64,000 nt of DNA, taken from positions 3,144,501 to 3,208,500 of the forward strand of contig NZ_CP147404.1 of the NCBI RefSeq assembly GCF_037201805.1. The letters are read 5' to 3'. This document shows, piece after piece, positions 8,262-17,960 of the stretch (the first letter of the stretch is position 1; each line of letters begins with the position of its first letter). The position numbers and the translations under genes were made by a program. The notes beneath the pieces were generated by a model. It was not told the DNA's origin. It worked only from the letters and a program-made list of their open reading frames with translations, and did no database searches. This DNA comes from Bacillus sp. FJAT-52991. GTDB lineage: Bacteria; Bacillota; Bacilli; Bacillales; Domibacillaceae.

Positions 8262-9359
8262 GTGAAGGAAATTCGATTTGAAAATGTGTGCAAATCTTAC
8301 GGAAAAATCGAAGTAGTGAAAGATCTTAATTTAACAATCAAAGAAGGAGAACGCTTAATCCTTCTGGGGCCATCTGGATGTGGGAAATCCACGACATTAC
8401 GCATGATTGCAGGGTTGGAAGATGTGACATCAGGGTCTTTATATATGGATAACCAAAAAGTAAATGACCTCCCGAGTGGAAAAAGAAATGTCGCCATGGT
8501 CTTTCAAAACTATGCTTTATACCCACATATGAATGTCATTAATAACATTACGTATGGCTTGAAGGTCCAAAAGGTACCAGCGGATGAAATCAACCGCCGA
8601 ACAGAAGCCGCATTAGAGATGCTACAGCTCAAAGAATATAAAGACCGCTTACCAAAAGATTTATCTGGAGGCCAAAGACAACGGGTTGCCTTAGCTAGAG
8701 CAGTCGTTAAACAAGGAGACTATTTTTTACTAGATGAACCTTTATCTAACTTAGATGCCCAGTTACGAGTTTCCGCACGTAAAGAACTGGTGAAAATTCA
8801 TGAAACATATAAACAAACACTTGTTTATGTCACCCATGATCAAGTAGAAGCGATGACAGTTGGTGATCGGATCGCTTTAATGTATCAAGGGCGACTGCAA
8901 ATGGTTGATACACCCGATAACGTGTATCACCGACCGGCTACTATTTTCACAGCAAAGTTTATTGGGTCGCCTCCTATGAATATCCTAGATATGGATATTT
9001 ATCAAGACAAAGCTACCCTTGCCAATCAAACATTACAATTAAGCTCTGATTGGAGCATTTACATCCAGCAGATTGGTGAAAAAGAGCTCGCATTTGGCAT
9101 CCGTCCAGAACATATCAACCTGTCTAAAACGCCGGTACAAAACGGATGGAAAGGTCATGTCAAGTATGTAGAAAATCACGGCAATAGTTATGGTATTTAT
9201 ATCGATGTAGAAGGAAATGAACTGATCGCCATGAGCGAATCAAAGAAATGGTGGCCAAATGAACTTGTCTATGTAGAACCACGAATGGAAAAAATCCATA
9301 TGTTCAATAAACAAACAACAAATTCGATCGGCTACCCTAAATCATTGATTGAGGAGTGA
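8262..9359 (+). CDS. ugpC: ABC transporter ATP-binding protein UgpC
   Basis: 365 residues, the length of the CUT1 ATPases (UgpC, MalK, MsmX). Walker A is GPSGCGKST, the signature is LSGGQRQR, Walker B is LLDEPLSNLDA and the switch His is in VTHDQVEA. A C-terminal regulatory domain with TOBE features (FGIRPEHI) follows from about residue 235. Translation starts at GTG 8262 behind AAAGGCGGG. It powers the UgpAE channel. B. subtilis often uses a shared ATPase for sugar importers, so a dedicated one in this operon is notable. Confidence 0.92.
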   Translation: MKEIRFENVCKSYGKIEVVKDLNLTIKEGERLILLGPSGCGKSTTLRMIAGLEDVTSGSLYMDNQKVNDLPSGKRNVAMVFQNYALYPHMNVINNITYGLKVQKVPADEINRRTEAALEMLQLKEYKDRLPKDLSGGQRQRVALARAVVKQGDYFLLDEPLSNLDAQLRVSARKELVKIHETYKQTLVYVTHDQVEAMTVGDRIALMYQGRLQMVDTPDNVYHRPATIFTAKFIGSPPMNILDMDIYQDKATLANQTLQLSSDWSIYIQQIGEKELAFGIRPEHINLSKTPVQNGWKGHVKYVENHGNSYGIYIDVEGNELIAMSESKKWWPNELVYVEPRMEKIHMFNKQTTNSIGYPKSLIEE

Positions 9360-9365
9360 ATCATC

Positions 9366-10163
9366 ATGAAAAAAAATATTTGTTACTCGGACTTAGCCCT
9401 TTTATCAAACGATCTTTTAGAGAAGACTAATCAATTAATCGAACACGGTGCAAACAAAATCGAATTATTAATGGATGGACCAGAGTGGAATGTAATGGAA
9501 GATTCATTCCAAACGCTCGTACCAAAGCTTCAATCACTACCTATTAGTTATACGATCCACCCGCCAGCATGGGACATTAATTTAACAAGTGAAAACCGGG
9601 CCACAAGAGAAACGGCTTTCTCCGAATATAAAAAAGCGATTCACTTTGCTGGCCTCATTAAAGCAAGTCATGTCGTGATTCATCCGGGGTTTTGCTTTTC
9701 TCCATTGTTTAATAAACAAGTGGCCCAACAACGTGCTGCTGATTATATTAATGAATTATGCCAAATTGCGAAACCATTAAACGTGAAACTGGCGATTGAA
9801 AATGTCGGATATAACGGAAGCTCCCTTTTCACCCAAGAGGAATATACGAACTTCTTAGAGACAATCGATGAAACAGCTGGTTTTTTAATTGATACAGGCC
9901 ATGCTCACTTAAACAACTGGGATATTCCGCGATTGATTAAAGAAACGAAAGACCGACTGCTCGCTTTGCATATTCATGATAATGACGGAATAGGAGACGA
10001 CCACTTAGCCATTGGTGAAGGTACGATCGAATGGAAAGCTGTCTTTGCAGCTATTAACGACTACGCATCACATTGTGAGTTCATTCTTGAATATGCCTCA
10101 AATACACCATTAGAAAAATTACAAGAAGGAAAGACCCTTCTACAGAGTGAGATCCAAAATTAA
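9366..10163 (+). CDS. Sugar phosphate isomerase/epimerase family protein (AP endonuclease 2 fold)
   Basis: 265 residues with the TIM-barrel pattern of xylose-isomerase-like enzymes: IHPPAW, VVIHPGFC, LAIENVGYNG, LIDTGHAHL and LHIHDNDGIGDDH, which supply the metal-binding Glu, Asp and His residues. It begins six bases after ugpC behind GAGGAG, so it belongs to the ugp operon. The reaction is unknown. Given its place it may process the imported phosphodiester or the glycerol phosphate derived from it, but sequence does not tell isomerase from hydrolase in this superfamily. Confidence 0.75.
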   Translation: MKKNICYSDLALLSNDLLEKTNQLIEHGANKIELLMDGPEWNVMEDSFQTLVPKLQSLPISYTIHPPAWDINLTSENRATRETAFSEYKKAIHFAGLIKASHVVIHPGFCFSPLFNKQVAQQRAADYINELCQIAKPLNVKLAIENVGYNGSSLFTQEEYTNFLETIDETAGFLIDTGHAHLNNWDIPRLIKETKDRLLALHIHDNDGIGDDHLAIGEGTIEWKAVFAAINDYASHCEFILEYASNTPLEKLQEGKTLLQSEIQN

Positions 10164-10180
10164 CGACATGGGAGTGTAAC

Positions 10181-10972
10181 ATGATACATATTGACGACTT
10201 TGAAGCCTATTGTTTTGATTTAGATGGAACGATCTACGTCGGGAAGCAGCTTCTCCCTGGCGTCAAAGAAACCATCAATAGATTAAAAACACATCATAAA
10301 AAAATCTTATTTATTACCAATGCCCCTACGCACACAAGAGAAGATTGCCAGCAGCTTCTCTGTTCATTAGGGATCGCAACGGAATTAGAGGAAGTCATAA
10401 CCGCCTCCTCCCTATCCGCTGTTTACTTTTTAGAACATTCCCCTGATGCCTTCATTTACATCGTTGGGGAACAAGCGATTGCCCAAGAATTCAGTCATTA
10501 TCCATTAAACGTAACGGAAGATCCATTGCAAGCTACGCATGTTCTTGTTGGATTAGACCGTGCCTTTACATATGACAAACTGAACTTGGCCATGTCAGCC
10601 GTACGTAATGGCGCCAAACTAGTTGTAACGAATCCGGATCCAGCTTGTCCCGTTCCCGGCGGTTATATCGCAGACACACTCGCTATTGCAAAAGCCATCG
10701 AAGTAGCCGCTGGGCAACACATTGATCAAGTAATTGGCAAACCATCCGCGTATTACATCAATAAAGTCCAAGAAAAATTAAACATCCCAAAGGACAAATG
10801 CTTAATTATTGGCGACCGACTAGAAACAGACATCCTCATGGGCAAGAATAACGACATCCGCACCTGCCTCGTATTAACTGGTGCGTCTAGTCAAACAGAT
10901 ATCGAACGAACGAAAATTAAGCCGGATTATATGATAGAGAATTTGGGAGAATTGTTTACCGATACGGAGTGA
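10181..10972 (+). CDS. HAD-IIA phosphatase, possible glycerol-phosphate phosphatase
   Basis: 263 residues with all HAD motifs: FDLDGTIYVG (nucleophile Asp and general acid Asp), FITNAPT (motif II), a Lys in IGKPSAYYI and IGDRLETDI (motif IV). A C2-type cap sits between motifs II and III, as in NagD, AraL and the glycerol-3-phosphate phosphatases. It closes the ugp operon, with GGGAG before its ATG and a terminator after it. Releasing phosphate from glycerol phosphate would suit the context, but the substrate is inferred. Confidence 0.82.
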   Translation: MIHIDDFEAYCFDLDGTIYVGKQLLPGVKETINRLKTHHKKILFITNAPTHTREDCQQLLCSLGIATELEEVITASSLSAVYFLEHSPDAFIYIVGEQAIAQEFSHYPLNVTEDPLQATHVLVGLDRAFTYDKLNLAMSAVRNGAKLVVTNPDPACPVPGGYIADTLAIAKAIEVAAGQHIDQVIGKPSAYYINKVQEKLNIPKDKCLIIGDRLETDILMGKNNDIRTCLVLTGASSQTDIERTKIKPDYMIENLGELFTDTE

Positions 10973-10982
10973 TATTCTAGAA

Positions 10983-11020
10983 AAAAGCCGTCTATTTAGC
11001 TAGCTAAATAGACGGCTTTT
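10983..11020. terminator. Bidirectional terminator
   Basis: Perfect 38-base palindrome starting AAAAGCCGTC and ending in TTTT, between the convergent HAD phosphatase and PPTase genes. Confidence 0.92.
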
Positions 11021-11048
11021 AGTTAAAAATTTCAGCTTAATCTCGTTC

Positions 11049-11729
11049 TTATGATTGAGAGAAATGGCTTTCTAGTTCCTGTACAGTCATGATTTTTGGT
11101 TGGATTTCTTGACTCATTTGACAAGCATAGCAAAGCGATAAATACAAGCTGACGTTCATCATTGAAGAGAAAAAACTCCAACTCTCTTCGGCTATTAATT
11201 TCGGTTGTCCTGAAGTAGTAAATTCGATGTCAGAGAGCAAGGTATTTTGAAGTCCCATTCCTGTTGCTTTTAAATAAGCTTCTTTTAACGTCCATTGTTT
11301 GAAGATAAACGTGTGCTGGTCTTTTAGCGTATGAAGCTTTTGAAAAGCTTTCAGTTCTTGATGGCTTAATATTTCCTTAGCGACATTCACATCTATTTCA
11401 TGAAATTCTTCAATGTCTACTCCGACAGCTCCATTAGATGTGATAGCACAGGCAACAGTCTTTCCAGAGTGAGAAATACTAATCCCGCCTTTCCAACCTG
11501 GCAGTTTAACATATGGTTTACCAGTTGCTTCTCTAAAAATAGGGCTTGAACCTAAATCTTTATTTTCTAGTAAATACTTAATGGCTAACATCCCAAGTAA
11601 GGAATTGCTCCGATCCTGTAGGTTGCGATAACGTTGTATATGTTCTCTTTCCTCTAATAATAAATAAGGACTTAGTAAATAAAGCGTCTCTTCTGGTGTA
11701 TGATTTTTCAGTAAGTAAACCTCTACCAT
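11049..11729 (-). CDS. Sfp-type 4'-phosphopantetheinyl transferase
   Basis: 226 residues from the ATG at 11729, which has AAAGGAG seven bases upstream; the longer frame overlaps the preceding gene and lacks a site. The family motifs are present: GVDIEEF (metal-binding Asp and Glu, near residue 101) and WTLKEAYLKATGMG (near 146). Such enzymes move phosphopantetheine from CoA to the Ser of carrier domains. The NRPS gene directly upstream encodes one such carrier, so this is very likely its dedicated activating enzyme. The pair are co-transcribed, 58 bases apart. Confidence 0.92.
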   Translation of the reverse strand: MVEVYLLKNHTPEETLYLLSPYLLLEEREHIQRYRNLQDRSNSLLGMLAIKYLLENKDLGSSPIFREATGKPYVKLPGWKGGISISHSGKTVACAITSNGAVGVDIEEFHEIDVNVAKEILSHQELKAFQKLHTLKDQHTFIFKQWTLKEAYLKATGMGLQNTLLSDIEFTTSGQPKLIAEESWSFFSSMMNVSLYLSLCYACQMSQEIQPKIMTVQELESHFSQS

Positions 11730-11787
11730 TGATTTCTCCTTTAACAAAAAGAGACTTAGCACTTCACCAAGTGCTAAGTCCTCATAA

Positions 11788-14700
11788 TTAAGGTTTCGGA
11801 AAATATCCGATTTGAACAGCATGATCGATCATTTTTCTCATAAACTCTTCATTGGCCACCGGACATTTGACCTTCGTTTTCTGCAATAGCTGAATCGTTT
11901 CAGGACAAGTATAACGATAGTTGGAATTTTTCGCTCCGTCCCCTTCAAGCTGAGCAATGGTTAACTGTAACACTTCAGGGTCGATCCCATTATCGCTAAA
12001 TAACCATTGTTCATATTCCTTTTCGTCTTTCAACTGAATGAGATATCCGCATTTTTCAAGCGTTTCAATCATGTTTGAATAATGAATTTGCTCATGATTA
12101 CAAATATGCATGAGTCGCCCAGCAGTTTCCGGCATATTAGACAATGAGACGATAGCTGCACTAGCATAATCAATTGGCGTGAAATCAACATACCAATCAA
12201 CTTTTGGAGCTGTTTTTAAAGCAAGCATCGTTTTCATCATTCGGTAATAAGCATTGCTATCAATATTTTTCTGGAACCTGCCATTTTCCGAGTGGCACGT
12301 TAAATTGCCTGCTCGATAAATAGAAATAGGTATTCCTTCTTCTTGAGCCGCTTTGAGTAAAATCTTTTCAGAATCAAACTTACTATTCACATACACATTA
12401 TCTAAGGAAATATTATGAAGTTCATCTATCCCTTTACTCGCATCCCATTTTCCTTCAGCAGCTAGGTCTTCAGGTATCCCTAACGTCGAAATAAAATGAA
12501 AGCGCAATCCAGATTTTTTGCGAGCAAATGCGAGCAATGCTTCCGTACTTTGCTTATTAACCTTGGAAAAATGATCGGATTCTCCATAATGACGAACGTC
12601 GGCCCCACAATGAATAATGGTATCAATTTGTCCTTCCAAATACTCACAATCCACAGAAGACAGACCGAGATTCGCTTCTGCTAAATCTCCTGTCAGCACA
12701 GTCAGTCGCTCTAACATTTTTTCTGAAATCTGGTGATCAAAATAGTGAGCTAACATATTCAACAATCGTTCTCTTGCTTGATCGGCAGAGGCGCCTCTCA
12801 CTAAACAATAAACGTTAGCTTCTGTCGTCACCAGCAACTGCTGTAAAATATGAGAACCTAAATAGCCGGTGGCTCCTGTTAATAATACATTTTGCTGTTT
12901 CAACAGTGAGGCTGTATCAAACGAGCCAAATATAGCAGGCTGCTCTGGAAGATCAATGACTTCACTGTTTGCTTCTCGTTTTTCGTTCTCAACTGTTTCT
13001 TGACTTAATTCCAATGCACGAACAGCCAGCTGAGCGATAGTTGGATATAAGAAAAAGTCATTGATTTTCAGTTGTGGATAATTCGGTTTTAATAACACTA
13101 ATGTTTCAATAATTTTAAGAGAATGCCCACCGATTTCAAAGAAATTATCATGAATGTCAATTTCGTCTAATTTCAGCGTCGTCTTCCAAGCTTCTGCTAC
13201 AAGCTTTTCCGTGTCTGTTTGCGGTACATGCTTCACCTCGGACATCACCGTTTTTTCAATTTCATAGTTAGCTAGCGCCCGAAGATCGATTTTTCCTGTT
13301 GGTGAAACCGGCATGATCATCACATGCTGAATATGGGCAGGAATCATATATTTTGGCAGTTTACCTGAAAGAAAATCGCGCAATTCCAGCGCAGTCAATT
13401 CTTCCCCTGTGACACTTGTATAAAATGCCACAAGCATATTCAAGCCCTCTTCATCCGGCTTAACAATTACCGCCACATCCTTTAAGCTCTCGTGCTTAGA
13501 TAATGCCTCTTCCACTTCACCAATTTCAATGCGATGTCCGCGAATTTTCACTTGAGAATCTTTGCGGCTTACGTACTCTAATTCTCCAGTCGGCAATAAA
13601 CGAACAATATCTCCAGAGCGATAAAGAGTCGAACTAAGCCCATCCTCAAAATGATTCGGAACAAAAGCGGCAGCTGTTTTTTCCGCTTGTCGAAGGTACC
13701 CTTTAGCTACACCAACCGTACTGATCAAAAGTTCTCCTGGTACACCAAGCGGACATAGTTGATGATGATCATTCACAACATAAAGGGCGTAATTGTCTAC
13801 CGGATGACCGATTGGCACAGTTGGTGTGGCTGGCATTTGTTTATGTACTTTATAAAAAGTTGCTGCTACCGTACACTCCGTTGGTCCATACAAATTGTAA
13901 ATATTGATATGAGAACCAAACTTCTTCTCAAATGATGTCACATAATCCCTTTTTAAAGCCTCTCCACCTATGGCGATTTGGCGTATGCGCTTGAAATTCG
14001 CAATATACTCTTGCGGTAGCTTGTTAATTAATTCATTGAAAAAGATCGTTGGCAAGATGGCAATGGATGTAATCTCTTCTCTCTCAATCGCTTTTGCAAA
14101 AGCTACAACAGACATTCTTTCTTCATCAGAAAGTAAGTAAAGGCAAGCGCCATTAAATAACGCATTAAACGTATCGTATACAGAGGCGTCAAAGCTATAC
14201 GGAGCAAATTGGCATAAAGCATCCTGTTCGGTAAATTTCATTTCTTTTGTCGACCAATCAATTAAATTGACCACACCTCGATGGCCAATGAGCGCTCCTT
14301 TTGGCTGACCTGTAGAACCGGAAGTATAAATCATATAAGCAAGCTGATCCGGGTCCACATGTACTTCTACTGCCTCACGTGAACACGATTGGCTGTCTTC
14401 TTCAGTAAACACCTTCAATGTCTCTCGATTCACAGATAGCTGTTCGAACAGAGGTAAGCAAGAAGAATGAACAATCGCAAAATCTGCTGCTGTATCCTTT
14501 AAAATATATTGGTTTCTTTCAGCAGGATGATCCGGATCTAGAGGAACATAGGCCCCGCCTGCCTTCAACACTCCTAATAAAGTAATAATCGTATCTAAAC
14601 TACGGCGCATAAAAATAGGAACGAGCCCCTCTTTTTCCAAACCGTTTTCCAGTAGCAAATGAGCTACTTGATTCGAACGTTCATCTAGCTCACGATAGGT

Positions 14701-15504
14701 TAATCGGCACTGTTCAGTAGATATCGCTATTCTTTCTGGATGCTTTTGCACAGCCGATTGGAACCTTTCATGAATCGCCTTCATCTGCCGATTTGTACTT
14801 ACTGGCCGCTGGAGACGGCGATACATTTCTTTTTCTTCCTCAGAAATAATTTCTATTGCATCTATCCGTACAGAAGAAGGTGAATCGGATAGTGTAGCAT
14901 CAATTATTTTGCTCAAATATAAACCATATCTATCAACCGTATCTTTTGACAGTCGATCCGCATCATAATTCATCTTTAGCTCAAGACAATCAGCAGACAT
15001 ATTCATTTCTACATCTAAATATGTATCATATGAATGACTATTTGATCCAAAAGAAAATGCCGTATAGAACGGTTGGTCTTCTACAATCAGTTCATTCCAT
15101 TTATAATCACCAAAAGCCACTGCTCTTTCTAATTTTTGATGAATTTGTCTTAAGAGATCAAGAAATGTGTCACAGTTTTCAAAAGAAACTCTCACAGGAA
15201 CTGTTTGATTCTCACCAGTTGTTACCCCAACGATCAGATCCTTTTCATTCGTTAGTCGATATAACAATAAAAAGTACGTGGAGACAAAAAACACAGGTAC
15301 ATTCGTTTGAATATCCTTTGCCCAGTTGATAACATATGTTTCTGTTAACCCTGTGAGGGAAAAAGAAACCGTGTCCACCTGCTCTTTTTCGCTCCCTTTC
15401 TTGGATAACCCAAGTGGAAGATTTAATACAGGAAGTGGTTGCTGTAATTCCTTTTCCCAATATTTCTTAGCTTCTGATGATAACGTGAGTAATGTTTGAG
15501 ACAT
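11788..15504 (-). CDS. Single-module NRPS: partial C, adenylation, carrier, terminal reductase
   Basis: 1238 residues. Residues 1-215 resemble only the second half of a condensation domain (KYWEKELQQPLP, then PVFFVSTYFLLL). The first half with its HHxxxDG motif is missing. The adenylation domain (about 240-755) has YTSGSTGQPKGA near 395, a selectivity region FDASVYDTF, YGPTE and the Lys in PTGKIDLRAL. The carrier domain has its phosphopantetheine Ser in IGGHSL near 793. The reductase domain starts with NVLLTGATGYLGSH near 873 and has YVNSK as the catalytic Tyr/Lys near 1038. It should activate one amino or aryl acid and release it as aldehyde or alcohol. AAGGAGAGG precedes the ATG. Confidence 0.92.
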   Translation of the reverse strand: MSQTLLTLSSEAKKYWEKELQQPLPVLNLPLGLSKKGSEKEQVDTVSFSLTGLTETYVINWAKDIQTNVPVFFVSTYFLLLYRLTNEKDLIVGVTTGENQTVPVRVSFENCDTFLDLLRQIHQKLERAVAFGDYKWNELIVEDQPFYTAFSFGSNSHSYDTYLDVEMNMSADCLELKMNYDADRLSKDTVDRYGLYLSKIIDATLSDSPSSVRIDAIEIISEEEKEMYRRLQRPVSTNRQMKAIHERFQSAVQKHPERIAISTEQCRLTYRELDERSNQVAHLLLENGLEKEGLVPIFMRRSLDTIITLLGVLKAGGAYVPLDPDHPAERNQYILKDTAADFAIVHSSCLPLFEQLSVNRETLKVFTEEDSQSCSREAVEVHVDPDQLAYMIYTSGSTGQPKGALIGHRGVVNLIDWSTKEMKFTEQDALCQFAPYSFDASVYDTFNALFNGACLYLLSDEERMSVVAFAKAIEREEITSIAILPTIFFNELINKLPQEYIANFKRIRQIAIGGEALKRDYVTSFEKKFGSHINIYNLYGPTECTVAATFYKVHKQMPATPTVPIGHPVDNYALYVVNDHHQLCPLGVPGELLISTVGVAKGYLRQAEKTAAAFVPNHFEDGLSSTLYRSGDIVRLLPTGELEYVSRKDSQVKIRGHRIEIGEVEEALSKHESLKDVAVIVKPDEEGLNMLVAFYTSVTGEELTALELRDFLSGKLPKYMIPAHIQHVMIMPVSPTGKIDLRALANYEIEKTVMSEVKHVPQTDTEKLVAEAWKTTLKLDEIDIHDNFFEIGGHSLKIIETLVLLKPNYPQLKINDFFLYPTIAQLAVRALELSQETVENEKREANSEVIDLPEQPAIFGSFDTASLLKQQNVLLTGATGYLGSHILQQLLVTTEANVYCLVRGASADQARERLLNMLAHYFDHQISEKMLERLTVLTGDLAEANLGLSSVDCEYLEGQIDTIIHCGADVRHYGESDHFSKVNKQSTEALLAFARKKSGLRFHFISTLGIPEDLAAEGKWDASKGIDELHNISLDNVYVNSKFDSEKILLKAAQEEGIPISIYRAGNLTCHSENGRFQKNIDSNAYYRMMKTMLALKTAPKVDWYVDFTPIDYASAAIVSLSNMPETAGRLMHICNHEQIHYSNMIETLEKCGYLIQLKDEKEYEQWLFSDNGIDPEVLQLTIAQLEGDGAKNSNYRYTCPETIQLLQKTKVKCPVANEEFMRKMIDHAVQIGYFPKP

Positions 15505-15521
15505 GAACGTCCTCTCCTTTG

Positions 15522-17267
15522 CTAAAGTTTGAAAATAGAAATCGAATCACGCAATTTTTGAAACAGCGACTTCATTTCTTCCGCATCTGCTGCAATCATT
15601 CTCATATTTTTATTTTGTTGTTGAGTCATATGATTGATATCGTGAGCTGTTTCCGTATTTTGTTCCGCTGTGCTGCTTAGCTGTTCAACAATGGCTGCGA
15701 CCTCTTCTGATTCTGCAGCAATCTGCTGAGTAGCTGCAGAAATCTCTTGAATTTGTCCGCCCATTCCGTTGATATCTCCTAAGAACTGAGCAAACACTTT
15801 GCGGATCTCTTCACTTGTTATCACACTTGAAGATACAGCATTCACTCCATCAGAAATAGAAGAAACAGCTGTTTCTACCTCTATTTGAATAATAGAAATT
15901 AATTCTTTAATTTGTTCCGCTGACTCTTTTGATTGCTCTGCCAGCTTACGTACTTCATCCGCCACTACAGCAAATCCACGCCCATGTTCTCCAGCTCTTG
16001 CTGCCTCGATTGCTGCATTTAAAGCTAACAAGTTCGTTTGATTAGCAATCTCTGTAATCAAGACAACGATGTCCGAAATTTCATTTGATTTTTCACTCAG
16101 CTTATGAAGAGCTTGTGAAGAATCCCCTACATGAACTTCCACCGATTTCAGTTGGGCGATACTTTCTTGGACGATTTCATTTCCTTTTTTCGAACGTTCT
16201 TCCATTGCATCTGATTTATTTCGAACTTCTGATGAGTAATCTGCGATCGTTGTAATACCAGAGACAATCTCATTTAAGGACGTCGCACTTTCCCCAGTAG
16301 CTGTCTCCTGAGTCTTCATTCGTTCAGAAATATTATCTATGTGGTTGGCAATGACATCATGATTTTTACTGCCTTCTGTAACAGCCGTCAAAAGCTTTCC
16401 AGAGTATTCGTTATTTCTTTCGTATGCTTCATGGATGGAACTTACAATGACATGCATATTTTTGACCATTTGATTAAATTTCTTATTAATTCCACCGATT
16501 TCATCTTCACTTTCTTTTAACTCGATATCAAACCGGCCTGCACTAAAACTTTCAATCCCCTCTCCAAGTTCTCGCAAGGGCAAAATCGTTTTGCGAACAA
16601 TAAAATATTGTAAAGTAATTACAATAACGAGAATAACTAACAAAGCCAATGAGCTATATAAGAGTAGAGCTTGTTTTCCCTTTGCTACCATACTTGCATC
16701 AATATCAAGTGCATAATAAGCAATGATTTCTCCTTGGGCATTCTTATATGGTTTTAGCACAGACACCCACGTGCCATAATCATCTTGATATACTTTTGAA
16801 TAAGTGGTCTCACCTGTAGAAACCATCTCCGCCACACTATCAGCAATAAATTGTGGCTGTTCATACATATCTCCTAATTTCATACCTGCTTCTTCAAACA
16901 TTTCTAGCACATGTGTAGGCATGGAGACAATGGAAGTTTTATTTCCATCCTCAAGCTCCGTTCCATAAATATAGGCCTGTGCAATTTGCGGATTACTTTC
17001 AGAGACTTGGTCGAAATAACGGCGAAGCTTCTTATGCAGATCAGAATTTGGATCGAGATCCTCTTTCGCAGCAGACACCTCTTCATCACTAAGCTTTGCA
17101 GAAGTTGACTCCATAATCTTTGCAGATTGATCAAGCAACTGAGTCTCTAATACTCTACCTTGAATAAAAAAAGAACAGCCAATTAAAGTCAGTCCGACTA
17201 TAATAATATTAATGACTGAAGAACTAAGAATCCTTGCTAAAATACTCTTTTTTACTAATCCAAACAC
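15522..17267 (-). CDS. Methyl-accepting chemotaxis protein co-transcribed with the NRPS
   Basis: 581 residues from GTG 17267, which has AGGAAGGAAG upstream. The frame runs on to a TTG at 17324, but that codon abuts the terminator of the upstream riboswitch and has no ribosome site. A first membrane segment (about 15-35) and a second (about 200-222) flank a Cache-like sensor, followed by HAMP and a full signalling domain with [20 protein letters not shown]. It ends 17 bases before the NRPS start, so receptor, NRPS and PPTase form one transcript, controlled by a cyclic-di-GMP-I riboswitch. Whether the receptor senses the NRPS product is unknown. Confidence 0.92.
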   Translation of the reverse strand: MFGLVKKSILARILSSSVINIIIVGLTLIGCSFFIQGRVLETQLLDQSAKIMESTSAKLSDEEVSAAKEDLDPNSDLHKKLRRYFDQVSESNPQIAQAYIYGTELEDGNKTSIVSMPTHVLEMFEEAGMKLGDMYEQPQFIADSVAEMVSTGETTYSKVYQDDYGTWVSVLKPYKNAQGEIIAYYALDIDASMVAKGKQALLLYSSLALLVILVIVITLQYFIVRKTILPLRELGEGIESFSAGRFDIELKESEDEIGGINKKFNQMVKNMHVIVSSIHEAYERNNEYSGKLLTAVTEGSKNHDVIANHIDNISERMKTQETATGESATSLNEIVSGITTIADYSSEVRNKSDAMEERSKKGNEIVQESIAQLKSVEVHVGDSSQALHKLSEKSNEISDIVVLITEIANQTNLLALNAAIEAARAGEHGRGFAVVADEVRKLAEQSKESAEQIKELISIIQIEVETAVSSISDGVNAVSSSVITSEEIRKVFAQFLGDINGMGGQIQEISAATQQIAAESEEVAAIVEQLSSTAEQNTETAHDINHMTQQQNKNMRMIAADAEEMKSLFQKLRDSISIFKL

Positions 17268-17325
17268 GTTTGATCTCTTCCTTCCTAAGAAATTAGTAAA
17301 ATTTGATGTCCCTAAAAAAGACAAC

Positions 17326-17359
17326 AGAAAAAGGGTTTTCTAAAAAATAGAATAACCCT
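17326..17359 (-). terminator. Terminator behind the minus-strand riboswitch
   Basis: On the minus strand an 11-bp stem with one bulged A (AGGGTT...AACCCT outer pairs) and T5 follow the aptamer by about 15 bases and precede the chemoreceptor gene. This is the usual layout of a transcription-terminating riboswitch. Confidence 0.8.
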
Positions 17360-17373
17360 ATACAACGATATGC

Positions 17374-17460
17374 CTATTCGGCAACCTGGCAATCATAGTC
17401 ATAGAAGACCTTAGATCCATAGCTTTGCGTCCTTTCCTTTCGAGAAGTTTGCCCTTATCG
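17374..17460 (-). promoter_or_regulatory. Cyclic-di-GMP-I (GEMM) riboswitch aptamer
   Basis: Read on the minus strand, the conserved GEMM-I core is present in order: GGGCAAAC, a GAAA-capped P2 hairpin, GGACGCAAAGC, GGATCTAAGG, a variable P3 arm, ATGATTGCC and AGGTTGCC closing P1. These are the near-invariant parts of the class. It leads the chemoreceptor-NRPS-PPTase operon and is followed by its own terminator. The direction of control (on or off with ligand) cannot be read with certainty. Confidence 0.93.
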
Positions 17461-17960
17461 CAGTATGTTTGATCCATAAAAATCCCTGTATATATTACCC
17501 TATCATAAAATTATATTTTTGGGTATATATTAATAGTTATATAGACATTTATATTTCATGTTATTGAACTCATGAATGCATACGAGTACCGTATTAGAAA
17601 AAAGATCAAAGCGAATATCTATGCCAACGACACCAATCTCTACGCCATCTTTTATGAGCGGAACTACATAAATAATCAACCCAAACCTCCTTTTTCGCCT
17701 TCATGGGGATATAATACCAACCGACATGTTTTAATCGTACTGACTAAAATTCGTTGGGACTAGCTACTCTATTTTCTCATCATTATGGGAATCCGTATGA
17801 GACACTTCCAAAGTCAAATGAAGTCTGCTAACTTAAATCACAAATAAGGATAAAAGTTATATATCGTTTTGAAATTACAATAAAATACTTAAAAACATTA
17901 CTATTATACTATTTAAAAATGAGATACATCGTAAAATAATACTATTTTTCTGTAGTCTTG
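17461..17960. other. AT-rich divergent promoter region between two riboswitches
   Basis: About 500 bases with no convincing gene; a 63-codon frame at 17572-17763 has no ribosome site and low-complexity composition. The region must carry the promoter for the minus-strand riboswitch, and TATATA-like boxes occur near 17490 and 17525. One copy of the half-site ATCGTAAA lies at 17928-17935. Confidence 0.5.

Noticed and set aside
17268..17324. TTG start for the second chemoreceptor
   Set aside because: The TTG abuts the riboswitch terminator T-run and has no ribosome site; GTG 17267 has AGGAAGG upstream.
17572..17763. 63-codon open frame between the two riboswitches
   Set aside because: No ribosome site, AT-rich low-complexity composition, and it lies in the divergent promoter region.
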